Positions 44,945 to 56,261 of a DNA stretch of 64,000 nucleotides are shown one piece after another. The notes beneath the pieces were generated by a model. It was not told the origin of the DNA, ran no database searches, and saw only the letters and a list, made by a program, of their open reading frames with translations. The stretch's first letter is position 1, and each line of letters starts with the position of its first letter. The DNA is from Tetmemena sp. SeJ-2015 (lineage: Eukaryota > Ciliophora > Spirotrichea > Sporadotrichida > Oxytrichidae): the NCBI GenBank assembly GCA_027382625.1, contig JAJKFJ010020820.1, forward strand, positions 48,776-112,775. Direction: 5' to 3'. Position numbers and translations under genes: made by a program.

Positions 44945-47161
44945 TCAGTTCTTCGTGTTCTTGTAGGTGATCAAGTCAATCAGGTCCTGGAGGGTGATGC
45001 GCTCCTTATTCTGGAACGCTTGCTTCACCAGCTCTGGCAGCTAATCATGCAGGTAGCTCAGGTTGCCCACTTGGCACACCACGTTCGTGAAATCCTGTGC
45101 GTCGAACCAGCCCTTCTTCTCGCTGTCGAAGTACTGATAAGCCGCGATGATGTTCTCGTTCTTGAAGACGATCTCCATGGAGATGAGGGAGGTGCAGAAC
45201 TCATTCCAATAGATCTTACCGTTCTTGTCCATGTCCATGCTCTGAACAATGCTAGTCAGTCTGTCCTCGTCATCAATCCTCTCCTTCAAAGCATTTTTCA
45301 GCTGCTCAGTCTCCAGATAGCCCTTCTTGTCCTAATCTAACTGAGAGAAGATCTATTGGTACTTGGCCATGTCCTTGTCGTGGTCCCAACTGTAAGCAAT
45401 GAAGTAGTAAATGATCTGGCGCACTTGAGTCGAGGAGGAGAACTCAACCAACTTCATCAGAGCCTTGGAAGAGAATTGATTGTTAACGCTCGAGTTGAAC
45501 CAGCTGTGCTCTAGCACCTACTTTGCACTAGGTCTGTCTCTCTCATCCACAATATCATAGAGATTAGGCCTTTCACTTCGTCAGAGACCATATCCCATTC
45601 CTGGTCTATAAGCAATTATAAAGCAGAGATAGTTTAATACCTTCGAAGTCATAATTGAGGCCAATGATCTCCTGCTAAATCAGATTCTCACTATGTGAAT
45701 AGAAAGGAGGAAATCCAACCAGCATTCAATAATTTAGTGAACTCAATTACATAATGCAATTCAAAACTACTATCCTTCTTTGTATAAGACTAACTTTAAA
45801 AAGCTTTTTAAAATATTTGAGATTATCTTGGACTAAGTTTATTTACTCTTTAAATTTAGAAATGTTTATAGATTACGTAGAGCATAACTCCAGCCGACCA
45901 AACATCGCACTTCTCAGTGTAGCTGCGCTGGAAAACTTCTGGAGCTGTATACCAGAGTGTTCCCACCTGAGAAGTCATTTTAATGAGATCTTTCTGGGAC
46001 ATAGATGACTACATTAGCAGGGTAAATATAACACATTCCACTAGCACTTTCACTTACTGAGAAAGGGTTAATGCTTTATTTGGAGTTGAACATCTGCATA
46101 TAGTTTGGAATCAAGCCAGATTAGCTATTACCACCGTCCCTCTTCTTCGCTTTCTCCCTAAATTTCAATTTTAGCTAGCTCATTTCGAGTAAATTTGCTT
46201 ACAGAGTGTTTGCGAGACCGAAATCTATCATCTTGAGGACGTCTGATGATGGATTAGCGAAGACGAAGTTCTCTGGCTTGATATCTCTGTGCGCAATTTC
46301 ATGATTGTGAATGTAATTGATAGCCTCCATGATCTGCTTGAAAACACTCTTGCAGTACTGCTCGTCCAGAAAGCTTCTCTGCTTCACTCTCTGGAACAAG
46401 TTCTCCCCGCTCAAATACTCTTGAACGAGGTAGAGCTTCCTCGAGTCCTCATAGATGTCGTAGAGACGCACTAAGTTTGGATGATTCAGGCGAACCAAGG
46501 CTGCAACTTCATTCTTGATGGTCTTGGTGTCCTTGAAATTCTTCTTCTTGATCACTTTCACGCATCTTATCTGCTGAGTCTCCAAGTGCTTCACCTTATA
46601 CACCTTTCCAAAGCTTATAGAGAAAAATACCTCATCTATTATATCTTATTAAGAAGCTTCCTTTTCCAACAATTTCATCGTACATGATGTAGTATTCGTC
46701 TACATTACAAAGTTAAGTAAAATATAGGTTGGGACGCCCATTATCAAATAATTTCCCGAATAAATTAAATCGAGTTATTGAGGTTCCTAATAATACTGCG
46801 ACTCCTTACCCTCCATTTTCTTTTTAGTGTGCTGCACTGCAAGATTCATCCTCTCCTACCTCAACTTCTTCTTCACATTATCCAAATCTATATAATTAGT
46901 GCGTAAGAAAATAATCAGCGTTCGTTTGAGATATGTCTAACCTGATTTGTTAAAGTTCCTTGGGTCGATGGCCTTCATCTTGATCGAGGCCACATCCACC
47001 TTCTTTGTCTCCTCCTGATTTCTACAATTGCATAATTAAGGAGACTTGTCAACTTACGAATCGCTGTCCTGCTCCTCATCATAATCTGTGTCCGAGTCAT
47101 CTGATATGTACTGGACTGGCAGATTTTCATTTGGGTTGCTGTTGTTCATCTTGGTCTCCAT
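44945..47161 (-). CDS. calcium-dependent protein kinase (kinase domain + EF hands)
   Basis: Start [20 protein letters not shown], acidic N-terminus, then a kinase domain: [13 protein letters not shown] (glycine loop, after IES removal), [10 protein letters not shown] (catalytic Lys), [20 protein letters not shown] (alpha-C Glu), [21 protein letters not shown] (HRD...N), MIDFGLAN (DFG), [16 protein letters not shown] and [14 protein letters not shown]. After VLEHSWF the junction helix leads to EF hands: [49 protein letters not shown] and a degenerate fourth. Introns: 47022-47057, 46888-46941, 46009-46057, 45605-45640; IES 46611-46659. A second insert of about 150 nt (about 45720-45870) lies between MLYVI and [12 protein letters not shown]2 has the full DxDxNGxIxxxE pattern; EF3 lacks some ligands. 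CDPKs link Ca2+ to phosphorylation in ciliates, plants and apicomplexans. Confidence 0.92.
46611..46659 (-). other. IES splitting the kinase glycine loop, pointer AAGCTT
   Basis: AAGCTT at 46611-46616 and 46654-46659. Excision of 43 nt restores [12 protein letters not shown], the ATP-binding loop, which is the strictest internal check of an IES in this window. Confidence 0.95.
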
Positions 47162-47394
47162 TTTGATTGATGATTAATTGCAAAATTGCGATTGAAACTC
47201 TCTCAAAGGATTTAATTATATCTTCTATTTGATTGATACCTCCTCACTCCCAAGATTTACACTACCCAGTCTACGATTTAAAACACAAAGATATAATAAA
47301 AGGAGCCTTTATGTGTGTACGGTACAGCGTAATCTCGAAAGGATTCTTTTATCAGAAGTAGTAGACAATAAGAATCGAGGATTGAAGCCTTGCT
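47162..47394. promoter_or_regulatory. divergent spacer
   Basis: Spacer of 233 nt between the kinase start (-) and the Lys/Gln-rich gene (+). It should hold upstream signals for both if they share a macronuclear chromosome. No defined motif seen. Confidence 0.35.
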
Positions 47395-49013
47395 ATGTTT
47401 CTTAAGCTTTTTATTTTTCATCTACTCTTCTTCTATTTCCTTCTTTTTTTAGTTAATCAGTATTTTTTTTCCACTTTGATAAGACAGCCTTATAACAAGA
47501 ACCAAAGTTTCCAAAAAGGTGGTGTTGGATATAAGAAGCCTTACTAAGGAAATAACAACTATCCTAATACCTACCCCACCCAGAATCAGGGCATGCCTCA
47601 AGCCTTCCCTAATAGCAACAACTATCAGCACCCCTCTCAAGTGGCTTCAAAGCCAGTCCAGGAATCGAATAACTTAAAAATAAGAGGAGGAGAAGAAAGC
47701 CATTCATCAAGCTACTCAAGCCCAAGTGAACAAAACTGCAGAGTAAGAACAGCAAAGTAGACAACTGCAGTGATGAACAGAACGCCGCCAAACATTAGTA
47801 GACTAATAAGGCACAGGGAAATCAATCTCACAGACAGCAAACAGTTGAAGATTCAGATGATGGGGAGGATAAGGATGAATTCGAGGTAGTGAAAGAGAAG
47901 TAGAAGAAGGAGAAAAACAGCCTCATAAGCCACAAGCCAAGAAATATTCTATTGCATAGATTTGAATGAATTTAAATAGGGCTAAACACAGCAGCAGTAG
48001 AATCAGACTTAGAAGAAGCCTAAGACTGCAGCTGAGTTGCATAGATACATTTTATATCGTAGGCTTTTTTAATATGAGGCAAAGTACCACTGAAAGAGCA
48101 AGTGGCCTCAAAGTAAGTGTTTGAGGTGTCAGCTTCAAGTGGAGGTGACTACTAGAACTTAAATTTCGGAGGAAATACTACTACTAACACAAGCAGAAAC
48201 ATTGCCCCAGAAAAGCAACTCTCTTCTTCTCAGCCTTTGAAAGAAACCACTTCAGCTGCAGTTCAAGAAAAGCAACCAGCAGTTGCTGTCATTCAACCAG
48301 TAGTTAGTAATAGTAATGTATGTGCTTAGAGTAAAGTTTAAGAGGAGGAAAAGAAAGCACCCTTGGCCAAACAGGAACCTATTAAGGTAGTAGAGGAGGT
48401 GAAATAAGAAGTTAAGTAAGAGACCAAAGTAACTCAAGACAAACAGACCACTCAAATCCAAAAGGCATAAGAAGAAAAGAAGCAGAAGAAGCAGTAAAAG
48501 CCACAACAACCCACAACTGAGCAAAACCAGAATACTCAGTAGTAATAGAAGCAACAGAATCAGCAAGCACCAGGAACTCAGTAAACCTAGGAGAATAAGC
48601 CAGCCCAAAAGAAGGGAAAGAAGCCAGCACAGTAAAAGAACGAGCCAAAGTAGAATATGGAGTTTGAATTGCCCAAGAGAAACATTATGGATCCTGAGCC
48701 ACAGCCAAAGCCTGTCGTCAAACAAGAAAACTTGCTGACTTTAGATCAGATCATGCAACAGTAAGAAAAAGACAGCAAGAAGCAGAGAACTCAATAAGAG
48801 AAGCTGAAGAAGTAACAGAAAAATGAGGATGGATTGAACTTTGACTACATCAAATCTACCCCAGATGAAAAAATGTGTATTTGAATTCTATATTGCATAT
48901 ATGAAATATTCAAGAACTTGCCCAAGCAGAGTAAGCCCGCAGGTCCCAAGACAGCTAGCTCATTGTACAACAATCTAGAGGATATTATGAAAGACCAAAA
49001 CAGGAGGTTCTGA
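47395..49013 (+). CDS. Lys/Gln-rich low-complexity protein
   Basis: A frame opens at MFLKLFIFHLLFFYFLLFLV (47395), which would be a hydrophobic leader, and runs on into Asn/Gln/Pro-rich sequence (PYQGNNNYPNTYPTQNQGMP). Because the remaining protein looks cytoplasmic, the true start may be downstream or on another segment. Further on come EDSDDGEDKDEFEVVKEKQK, QEPIKVVEEVKQEVKQETKV, a Gln-rich block with QQKPQQPTTEQNQN, KNEPKQNMEFELPKRNIMDP, NLLTLDQIMQQQEKDSKKQR and the ending SLYNNLEDIMKDQNRRF with TGA at 49011-49013. Several frame changes (near 47670, 47775, 47965 and 48060) mark inserts or one-base shifts. No domain is recognised. The KNLPKQSKPAGPKT-NLEDIM tail is preceded by an insert at about 48870-48900. 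Confidence 0.5.
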
Positions 49014-49081
49014 TGAATTTCTGACTCCATCTCCTCTTCATAATTAGCTTAATCAAGTTTGAATTACTTTATCTAATTTAT

Positions 49082-49428
49082 TCATACTAAGCATATCTTG
49101 TCTTATATTTTTGTATAAGGCTGTTGAGGGAGTGTAAATGGATCTCTCTCAAAGTTAACAGGCTTCACGTAGTAAGATGATATGATGGTGCTATAAGGTG
49201 CCTCCTTCATTTCATTCCAAAGTGCGGCAGGTGCTCTTTGCACCTCGACATACTTCTTCAGTAAGAAGTCGGCGCTGAGTTGAATTCTCTATAAGAAAGT
49301 TTAATAAAGGTTTTGAAATGATTTTTGTGTAACTATTAAATGACTCTGCAACTTTCTAAGAAGGTGCGGGTCTCTTTTTATAGAACTTATGCTCTTACCT
49401 ATTTAGGTTGAGTATCTTTCTGGTCCAT
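49082..49428 (-). CDS. small unknown protein
   Basis: Start MDQKDTQPK at 49428; an insert, then HLLRKLQRIQLSADFLLKKY, VEVQRAPAALWNEMKEAPYS and VNFERDPFTLPQQPYTK, with TGA at 49082-49084. About 90 residues after excision. One IES (49287-49347) is clear; a second insert near 49385-49410 (GTAAGA...AAAAAG) is intron-like. Compact, with conserved-looking aromatic and proline positions, so probably real. I do not recognise the family. Confidence 0.55.
49287..49347 (-). other. IES, pointer AGAG
   Basis: CTCT at 49287-49290 and 49344-49347. Excision of 57 nt joins LLRKLQR to IQLSADFLLKKYVEVQ in frame; the insert is AT-rich. Confidence 0.7.
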
Positions 49429-49985
49429 ATTGAATATTAAATTTATCACCAATGCAATTAATGTTCTAAATATATTTTTTCCCAGACTATCAAAGAATAT
49501 GCTTTCATGAAGTATAAAAAAATAGCAAAATTTCACTTTAAAGGATATTTATAAGTAAGATATAATATTTTTCTAGTGTATAGATTTTTCTTTAATTTTA
49601 AATAAATGCGATTTATAAAATTGCTCAAATGAAATTTAAAAGTGGCTTTTTATTATAAAACCATTAACCCATATATTTATTTTTCTTCATAATTGGATTG
49701 CTATTTTTATGTTTATAGATAAATGCTTAATAATTGACTATGCCATCAAATTTAAGACTAAAATGTGATATGAGAAATAATTTACTCATTAGTTTGATTG
49801 GCGTAGTATCTGGAAAGAGATAAGTCTTTTTAAATTAATATCAAATCTCCCTTGAAAGTTATAATCTCAGCGAGCGTTAATATTTTATTTCTACAATGCT
49901 AAGTAAAAAAGTTAGAGAAGAGAGCTTCACCCTCTTTACTATCCATACACTTTATACTATACAATTGCACTATTTACTTATTAAA
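49429..49985. other. very AT-rich non-coding stretch
   Basis: About 550 nt dominated by A and T. Marks the change from the gene-dense left part to the AT-rich right part of the window. No frame of note. Confidence 0.6.
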
Positions 49986-52635
49986 ATGAGCAATAAAAAA
50001 ACTTACAAGAAGAAAAGTTTCATCAAATCCTTTTTTTATTTTTAGTTTGAACCTACATGGAGAGTACGGACTAGAGTTACAATAATTTTTGTTAAATGTT
50101 TTTGAGTCTCAGTTGATTCAGCCTGTCATCACTACCCGCAGCTCCGCATGGTCAATAAGAGAGACTGAAAACAAATACAGGACAAGTATAAAGCCAAAGC
50201 CAGCTACCCAAAATGGAAAGTAATTTGGTGCTACCAAAGTTGACTTCTCACAGTTAAAAGACCTCCCTCAAGGCGGATTCGCAAAACTTGACCAGAGGTC
50301 GCTCAACAAACTTACTCTGAAATGTATATATGAGCTTGTGTGAAATAATATTAATCTGAGGAAGATGAGTACGAGTGATGCTCAGAAAAATTCTGTGGCC
50401 TCAAAGTCTAGTTTCGCATCTCCAGTGACTATAATTTTTATTTTAAATTCCATCTATTCATATTAATTGACTAGAGCTACCTCTAACGAACATGCAATCA
50501 GTTAAACTTCTATCGTCTCTGCTTTAATATTGGCATCAATCCCTCTATAACTATTTTTGAAGCTTAAGTGAAAGAGATTAAAAAGAAAAATCCCCAACCT
50601 TTAAAAAAGTTGGTAACTCTGAATTTGTCTGAAAAATCCGGTGTGCTTCAACCCTAGCACTCTCGCTATGTGGGGAGCATCCCACTACGAAATTCAATAG
50701 ACAGCTTTAGTTTCGCTCCTCTCAAGCAGCCAATAGAATCAATGGGACTCTTCAACAAGCCTTTGAACAGCGTCAAAAACGCGAATCAACCCACTAGACC
50801 TACTAAACCTGTCAAATATTGCAATATAAGCACTATCTCTCTAAGTGGCAGCTAGATGCTATAGAGCAGTAGCATGAGTGCTAGCTGCTCTAATCTCAAA
50901 GTTTCCACTATCAGTACTGTCAAAACTAAACTCTCATTCGATCACCTCAAGTTTGTAACTTAGAGAAAAAAAATAATAAAGGAAGTATTCAAGATATATA
51001 TGATAATAGGGTTATTTTTAATAGAGGAAGGAGATTGTTGCTAGATAGTATGGGAATCAGAGCTGCCGCCTTAAGAAGAATACAGACCCGTAGACCGAAA
51101 TTAGAAAACTTAGTGAGGAAGAGACTAGTATAAATAGTATAATAGTTAATGGAATATTTAGACGAGAGAGGTCAAGATACATAATACAATTAAGTTTGAT
51201 TGCTATGATAGCCTCGCCTTGCATAACTTGGATATATCTAATAGACAAATATTTTACAATTTCAATTGAGATATAAATCTAAACATAATGACTCCCATAT
51301 CTTCAAATTTTACTTTTCTAAATTGAATCTAAGATCATTTATATTTAATGCTTAAAAGTTGCAGATAAATCTGTTAGATTAATTTGAGCCTCTAAAGAAT
51401 ATTTTAATGTATATTTGTATTGTAAATTGCCTATAGTTTGGAGTTAAGGTCTCTTTTTTTAATTATGTCCCTCCAGCTCACTCCAATAAAGCACTAACAA
51501 AAGTAAACTTGTTCAATCCTATGAAGTTATCAAAATTGTATTGCATTTATAAAATTCAACTTCTGCATTTGTTTTTCTATGAGTACTTTGGAATCAGCCT
51601 AAGGATGAGAACAAAGATGATCAACTGGATAATTTAAGTGCTCAAAGTTTTCCAGAAGAGCACAGACGAAACTTTCTTCCTCGCTACCTCCCTTATGGAC
51701 CGATTTGTCAATAAAATCGCGCAAAAAAGAATGATGGATGACTCCTCAAACAAAGATGTCTCAATTATAAGAAGTGTTTTGAGTATATTTTTATAGAGAT
51801 CATCACAAGTTGAATTTCCATCTTGTGGGTCTTGTCTGCATTTGGATTAGCTCAAAACTTGAAGACATCATTCCTATCTTCATAAGTTAAATACTCAAAG
51901 AGGCTGGCCATAATAAGTTCCCTCTTGAGCAAGTTTTCCTTTTATTTCATTATAGCTAGTTTCTATGTAAGTGGTTGCACAGGAAGCGGAAATAATTTAA
52001 GTCTTGGGCTTCAAACTACGAAGATATAGATTTATGAAAATTTATCTTTGCTTATAATAAACTCTTGTCTAGGAGTTATCACCTGAGAGCCATGATGGAA
52101 GTAAAAAAGATAGAACTTGATTGCCACAAAAACACTATGCCTAACTCAAACACTGACCAAGATTTCGTATTGCTCTCTTAAGCAGTTAATTTAATTTTAG
52201 GCAGGCACACATTTATTTTTCTTTCTTCTATTCAGTGCGTTCAATCTCTTATATAACCTCTCACAATGTGGAGCTTTTAGCTTGCAGCTAGCAAGCTTTG
52301 GGCGAGAGTATCTTCAAGCTGTCTCTTCGACTTCTAAACATCAAAGACACGAGAAGCTAAATATAAACGAGAGATGGAAGTGAATTAGCTAATAGCGGTG
52401 ACGAAGAATCATCATCATATAATTGAATTTATATACTTATTGGTTTGAATTAGTGGAAGACATTCTGATAAACTTCATGCAATTTGATATCGACTACTCA
52501 AAGCTCACCTTCTACACACAAGATGACCCTGCCTTAACACACTATAAAATACACAAATACCCAAATATATATATTACTGCCTACTCTGCTATAAAGAGTT
52601 TGGCAGTTAATTATTTACAGACAAAGAAACTCTGA
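49986..52635 (+). CDS. cyclin-like protein 1
   Basis: Coding islands in order: MSNKKTYKKKSFIKSFFY at 49986; SSAWSIRETENKYRTSIKPK and FSQLKDLPQGGFAKLDQRSL (50.1-50.3 kb); a Ser-rich region with RYVGSIPLRNSIDSFSFAPL and PVKYCNISTISLSGS (50.6-50.9 kb); then the cyclin box. The box reads YEYFGISLRMRTKMINWIIQ (the MRAILVDW motif), VLKVFQKSTDETFFLATSLM-DRF, and, after an IES, HHKLNFHLVGLVCIWISSKL-ED. The C-terminal part includes PALTHYKIHKYPNIYITAYS and ends NYLQTKKL with TGA at 52633-52635. Closest in pattern to A/B-type mitotic cyclins, which activate CDKs, but divergent. Exact MDS boundaries outside the box are unresolved. Confidence 0.65.
51754..51800 (+). other. IES in cyclin-like 1, pointer AGAT
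   Basis: AGAT at 51754-51757 and 51797-51800. Excision of 43 nt joins MMDDSSNKD to HHKLNFHLVGLVC, the normal spacing between cyclin-box helices 2 and 3. Confidence 0.8.
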
Positions 52636-53218
52636 AGAAGGAAAAGGGAAAATGGCATAGACTATACTTATTTCAGCATTGTAATGAACAGACCTTAATA
52701 ATAGCTATCACCGAATTAATATAAGTCTTCATTAATGAAAGATGAATAATCTAGAATCACTTAAAGAAATGTCGCACATATAATTAAACCACAGCGCATC
52801 TGAACCATCAGTTATTTAGCGCATTCCAAATATACAATATATAGTAAGCTAATTAATTTGAATGTCAAATATTCTCTCTTTTTTAAACTTATGAGGAGTG
52901 TTTCAGAATAAAAAAATGATGGGTGAGTGCGTGAGTGTAGTTAACTATATTTTTACGTTTGAAGATAAATTTATAATTATTCACATAAATCTAAACTTAT
53001 CAAGGCATATTTAATTCAAGAGCAACACACATATATATGAATAATGGAGTTTATTTTTATGCATTGATTTTTTAAATTGAGCAAGGGATAAATAAATAAG
53101 ATGCAAGTTCAAAAAATTAAGTTGAACGCGGCCGCTGAGAGTGTGGCTATCGACTCCACTCAACTAAATAATTTACCCCTTTATAATTAATGGAAGGAAT
53201 ACTTTTGATTTTTGAAAC
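52636..53218. other. AT-rich spacer between cyclin-like genes
   Basis: No coding sequence recognised except a short GC-richer island near 53125-53170 (around GCGGCCGC at 53128-53135) that could be the edge of an MDS. Confidence 0.4.
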
Positions 53219-56200
53219 TATCGATGTACTTCAAGAAATTCAATTCCTCTAAGGTCTTGATTGAAATCAATCATTTGAAGATATTATCTTTTTGCTTATT
53301 GATGCCCAAGAAATTAGCTCCAATCCAAGAAAATAAAAGCCTATTCAGCTAGGGCTCAAATAACACTCCTAAATCATTTAGACCTTAATTCAAATCTGAG
53401 AATATTTTTTGTTATCATATGCGCGACAGGTAAACTGCGGAGAGTCAGATGGGCCTTCACTAAAGAATTATAGGAATGCTCACTAAGAAAAGGGCGCAAC
53501 GAACAGCATTATGACTATGAAGAAGCATTCTCTCTGTCTTATATTTTACATTTTTTCTCGCATGATTTTCAAAAATTATCCTACTGGCCCGAATGGATCC
53601 TCGGATTCTAAATCTCAAGAAGGGGACCTCTCCCCCTTTTAGATGTCCTCTGCTTCGGATTTTTCAATCGGCAAATCTTGTAAATCATTTGTCTTATTAT
53701 AATTTTCTCATTTTTAATCTCGAAATTAGCTTGGCGAAGATGACAAACATCAAAAGGATCAATAAAAAAGGCCATCCCAACAAAATGTATTAGAGAATAT
53801 GATGATATATTTATTTATCTTAAGCACAAAAGAGCACTTTTTATAGCTCTACTCTTATCCAAGAGCATAAAGATGAGGATTTTAAATTATCAATTTCTAA
53901 TTTAAAATCTACATTTTTACTCTGTTGAGCTTAATTTTTGTTAATTATTTTGAGGAAGATTACGAGTCGCCACGCAACTCTGGACAAAATAAAGATGGTT
54001 ATAATGGGAGGTAGACTGCTGGAATAATGAGGCAAGGAACATTTTCAGATGAGTGCGACAACTAGCTGTAACCAAAATAACCCATTATTAAAACCTAATC
54101 AAATAATCTAAACCCATCACTCAGCAGCAATGTCCTTCAAAGTGTTAATGGATATCACCATATACAGTTAATTTACTATGATGAATATCGAAGTGCATAG
54201 AAAGGACTTGAGAGCAATAGCTAAAATTTATATTTAAAAATACTTTATGGGATTAAATTCTATTTATAAAGTTAAATATGGAGGCAAACAGATTTCATCC
54301 GAACTTCTCAAGCATTAATAAGCTTGCTATTATTAAAATTAGGCAACTTATACTTTTAAAATTTAGGGGAATAATGTATATCTTGAACAAAACCTTTTTT
54401 TGTTAGAATATATATCTTGAACAAACCTCTTTTTGTTAAAATTTTAATTGAGAGAAAAGTGGAGGATGATGAGAGATCTCAGAGTTCATTCAATCTAGTG
54501 CACAAAAGGCATGTGAAGAGGATTTCCTACACTCCTAAAATGTCCACTACTCTTTATCAAACGCCAGTTTAAAATTAGATTTTCAACCACGACCAAATAA
54601 TAACTCTCTTTCTTTAAACAAACAATATAAGAGAGTCTAAATTAAGTAGATGTGTGTTTGTTCTTAAAGAGAAGCTAAGTCGGACTAATCTAAATTTAGA
54701 GCAAATATCTATTCTAATAAGCAGTAAAAAAGCAAGCGAACTTCTTACAACTCTCTCCAGATAATCCTTTTACTCCAGCTTCCGACCAGCTCTGCTCCCG
54801 AAGTCGTGCATTTCCAATTTCTCGAACTAGAGCCTCAACCAATTAATCTCAGCATAGCAGAGAAGGGGAGGAGAGTAGATCGAAACTCTCTACTTTTTGA
54901 AATTAGAGTGAAAAATATCTATCAATTCATTTTTACCTTGAGACTGAAGGAATGAAGCTAGTGTCCGCCTACTCTAAGCTCAAAGTTAGTGAGAGAGTGC
55001 GTGCCAAAATTCTGAATTTTATGGTGCAGGTTTTCAGAGTCCTCAAGAAGAGTAATGAAATTAATTTAAGAAGTATATCTATTTTTGTAAATGACCAAAC
55101 GTTTTTCCAAGCTGTGTCGATAATGGACAGATTCATTAAGAGTTACACAGAATAGCTTGGAAAAGATGGATCTCTAATTAATTCAATGCTATGTATGAAT
55201 AAATTGTTTTTAGAGATCCAGTCATGGAGAGAATATCGACATCCACTTGGTAGGACTTACATGCATTTCACCTTTTATTTTAAGCATACTAATGAGCTCT
55301 AAGCTGGAGGATTTGATTCCCGTTTTCATGCGCCAAATTATAAAAGATGCCGGCCATGATAAGTACAAGCGGGACTAAGTCATACAGCAAGAACTCTAAA
55401 TCCTCAAACACATCCACTTCAGGCCCCTCTATCACAACTTATATATTTAAATCCTATTTTAAGATGCAATTATGAATAAATGAAGTTTATAAATTATAAA
55501 TGAAACTAATTAGAGATGTCAGAGACTTTGATTTCAATTTTTGAATCTTTTCTAAACTCTGCTTTATGATTTCTAAGGTGTTGCAGATAATGAATTAAAA
55601 TGGCTACTAGCAATTAAATATGGAATTGATCAAACTGCTGCGTGCAAACAACCGAATCGTAAATTACATCTCAGTACATGAACCCCTCCTAGCTGGGGAA
55701 GAGTTACATCAGCTGAGCTTTTCTCTCGTCTACGCAACTGTCAAGATCATGAAACTCATGTATAACATAATCAAGAGGCAAGAAGCCAGAAAAAGCTCCC
55801 CAGACAAGTCAACCATTTAAAGTTTGGTCTTTTCTAAATTAAAGTTCTAGAGGAAGGAAGCAGCTATTTAATTTTACCCTGAGGAGGTGAAAGTGTTATT
55901 CAGAGACTATTCTAAAAGCTTGGTGACATAAGAACTTCAAAAATACAACACTCCTTTTATAGTAATTTGTAACTGAAGTCACAACCTTCTATTTATGAAT
56001 TGTCTTTAATAGATAGATAAGTCTTTCATGATCTCTTTCAAAGCTACACTTTAAATATTAAAAAAATTCGGAGTCATATGACTTTTTTGTACTACGCTGG
56101 TGAAGTAGATGCTGTTTGAACGTTTGGAAAAGAAAGAGACTAAATCTTTGACAAAGAAAATCCTAGATGCCATTACAAATTTCTAAACTCAATTTCGAGG

Positions 56201-56261
56201 AATCACTCACTTTATAGGCTACGAGCCGCACTACTTCGCTATAGTCAAACTGCTCGAGTGA
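53219..56261 (+). CDS. cyclin-like protein 2
   Basis: Possible N-terminal coding islands: MYFKKFNSSKVLIEINHLKI with KKLAPIQENKSLFSQGSN (53.2-53.5 kb), YESPRNSGQNKDGYNGRQTA (53.95 kb) and VEDDERSQSSFNLVHKRHVK (54.46 kb). The cyclin box starts at about 54.96 kb: KVSERVRAKILNFMVQVFRV, LKKSNDQTFFQAVSIMDRF after IES removal, HLVGLTCI..MSSKLEDLIPVF and IIKDAGHDKYKRDQVIQQEL. C-terminal islands include GEELHQLSFSLVYATVKIMK and GITHFIGYEPHYFAIVKLLE, ending at TGA 56259-56261. The box aligns position by position with cyclin-like 1 (KINWIIQVLKVFQKSTDETFF versus KILNFMVQVFRVLKKSNDQT). The long N-terminal region is assigned by strand and proximity only. Confidence 0.6.
54377..54442 (+). repeat. imperfect tandem duplication, about 33 bp unit
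   Basis: TATATCTTGAACAAA, then ACCT/CCTC, a T run and GTTA, occurs at 54377-54409 and again at 54411-54442. It sits between coding islands of cyclin-like 2. Confidence 0.75.
55054..55094 (+). other. IES in the cyclin box, pointer AATGA
   Basis: AATGA at 55054-55058 and 55090-55094. Excision of 36 nt gives VLKKSNDQTFFQAVSIMDRF, matching cyclin-like 1. The frame is open through the insert, so homology is what exposes it. Confidence 0.88.

Noticed and set aside
48252..48725. 157-codon Leu-rich minus-strand frame
   Set aside because: Antisense of a Lys/Gln-rich coding region; composition artefact.
53125..53140. GCGGCCGC as a cloning-vector trace
   Set aside because: Only the 8-bp site is present; surrounding sequence is native-looking AT-rich DNA. 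A similar GC-rich patch near 6862 is in coding sequence.
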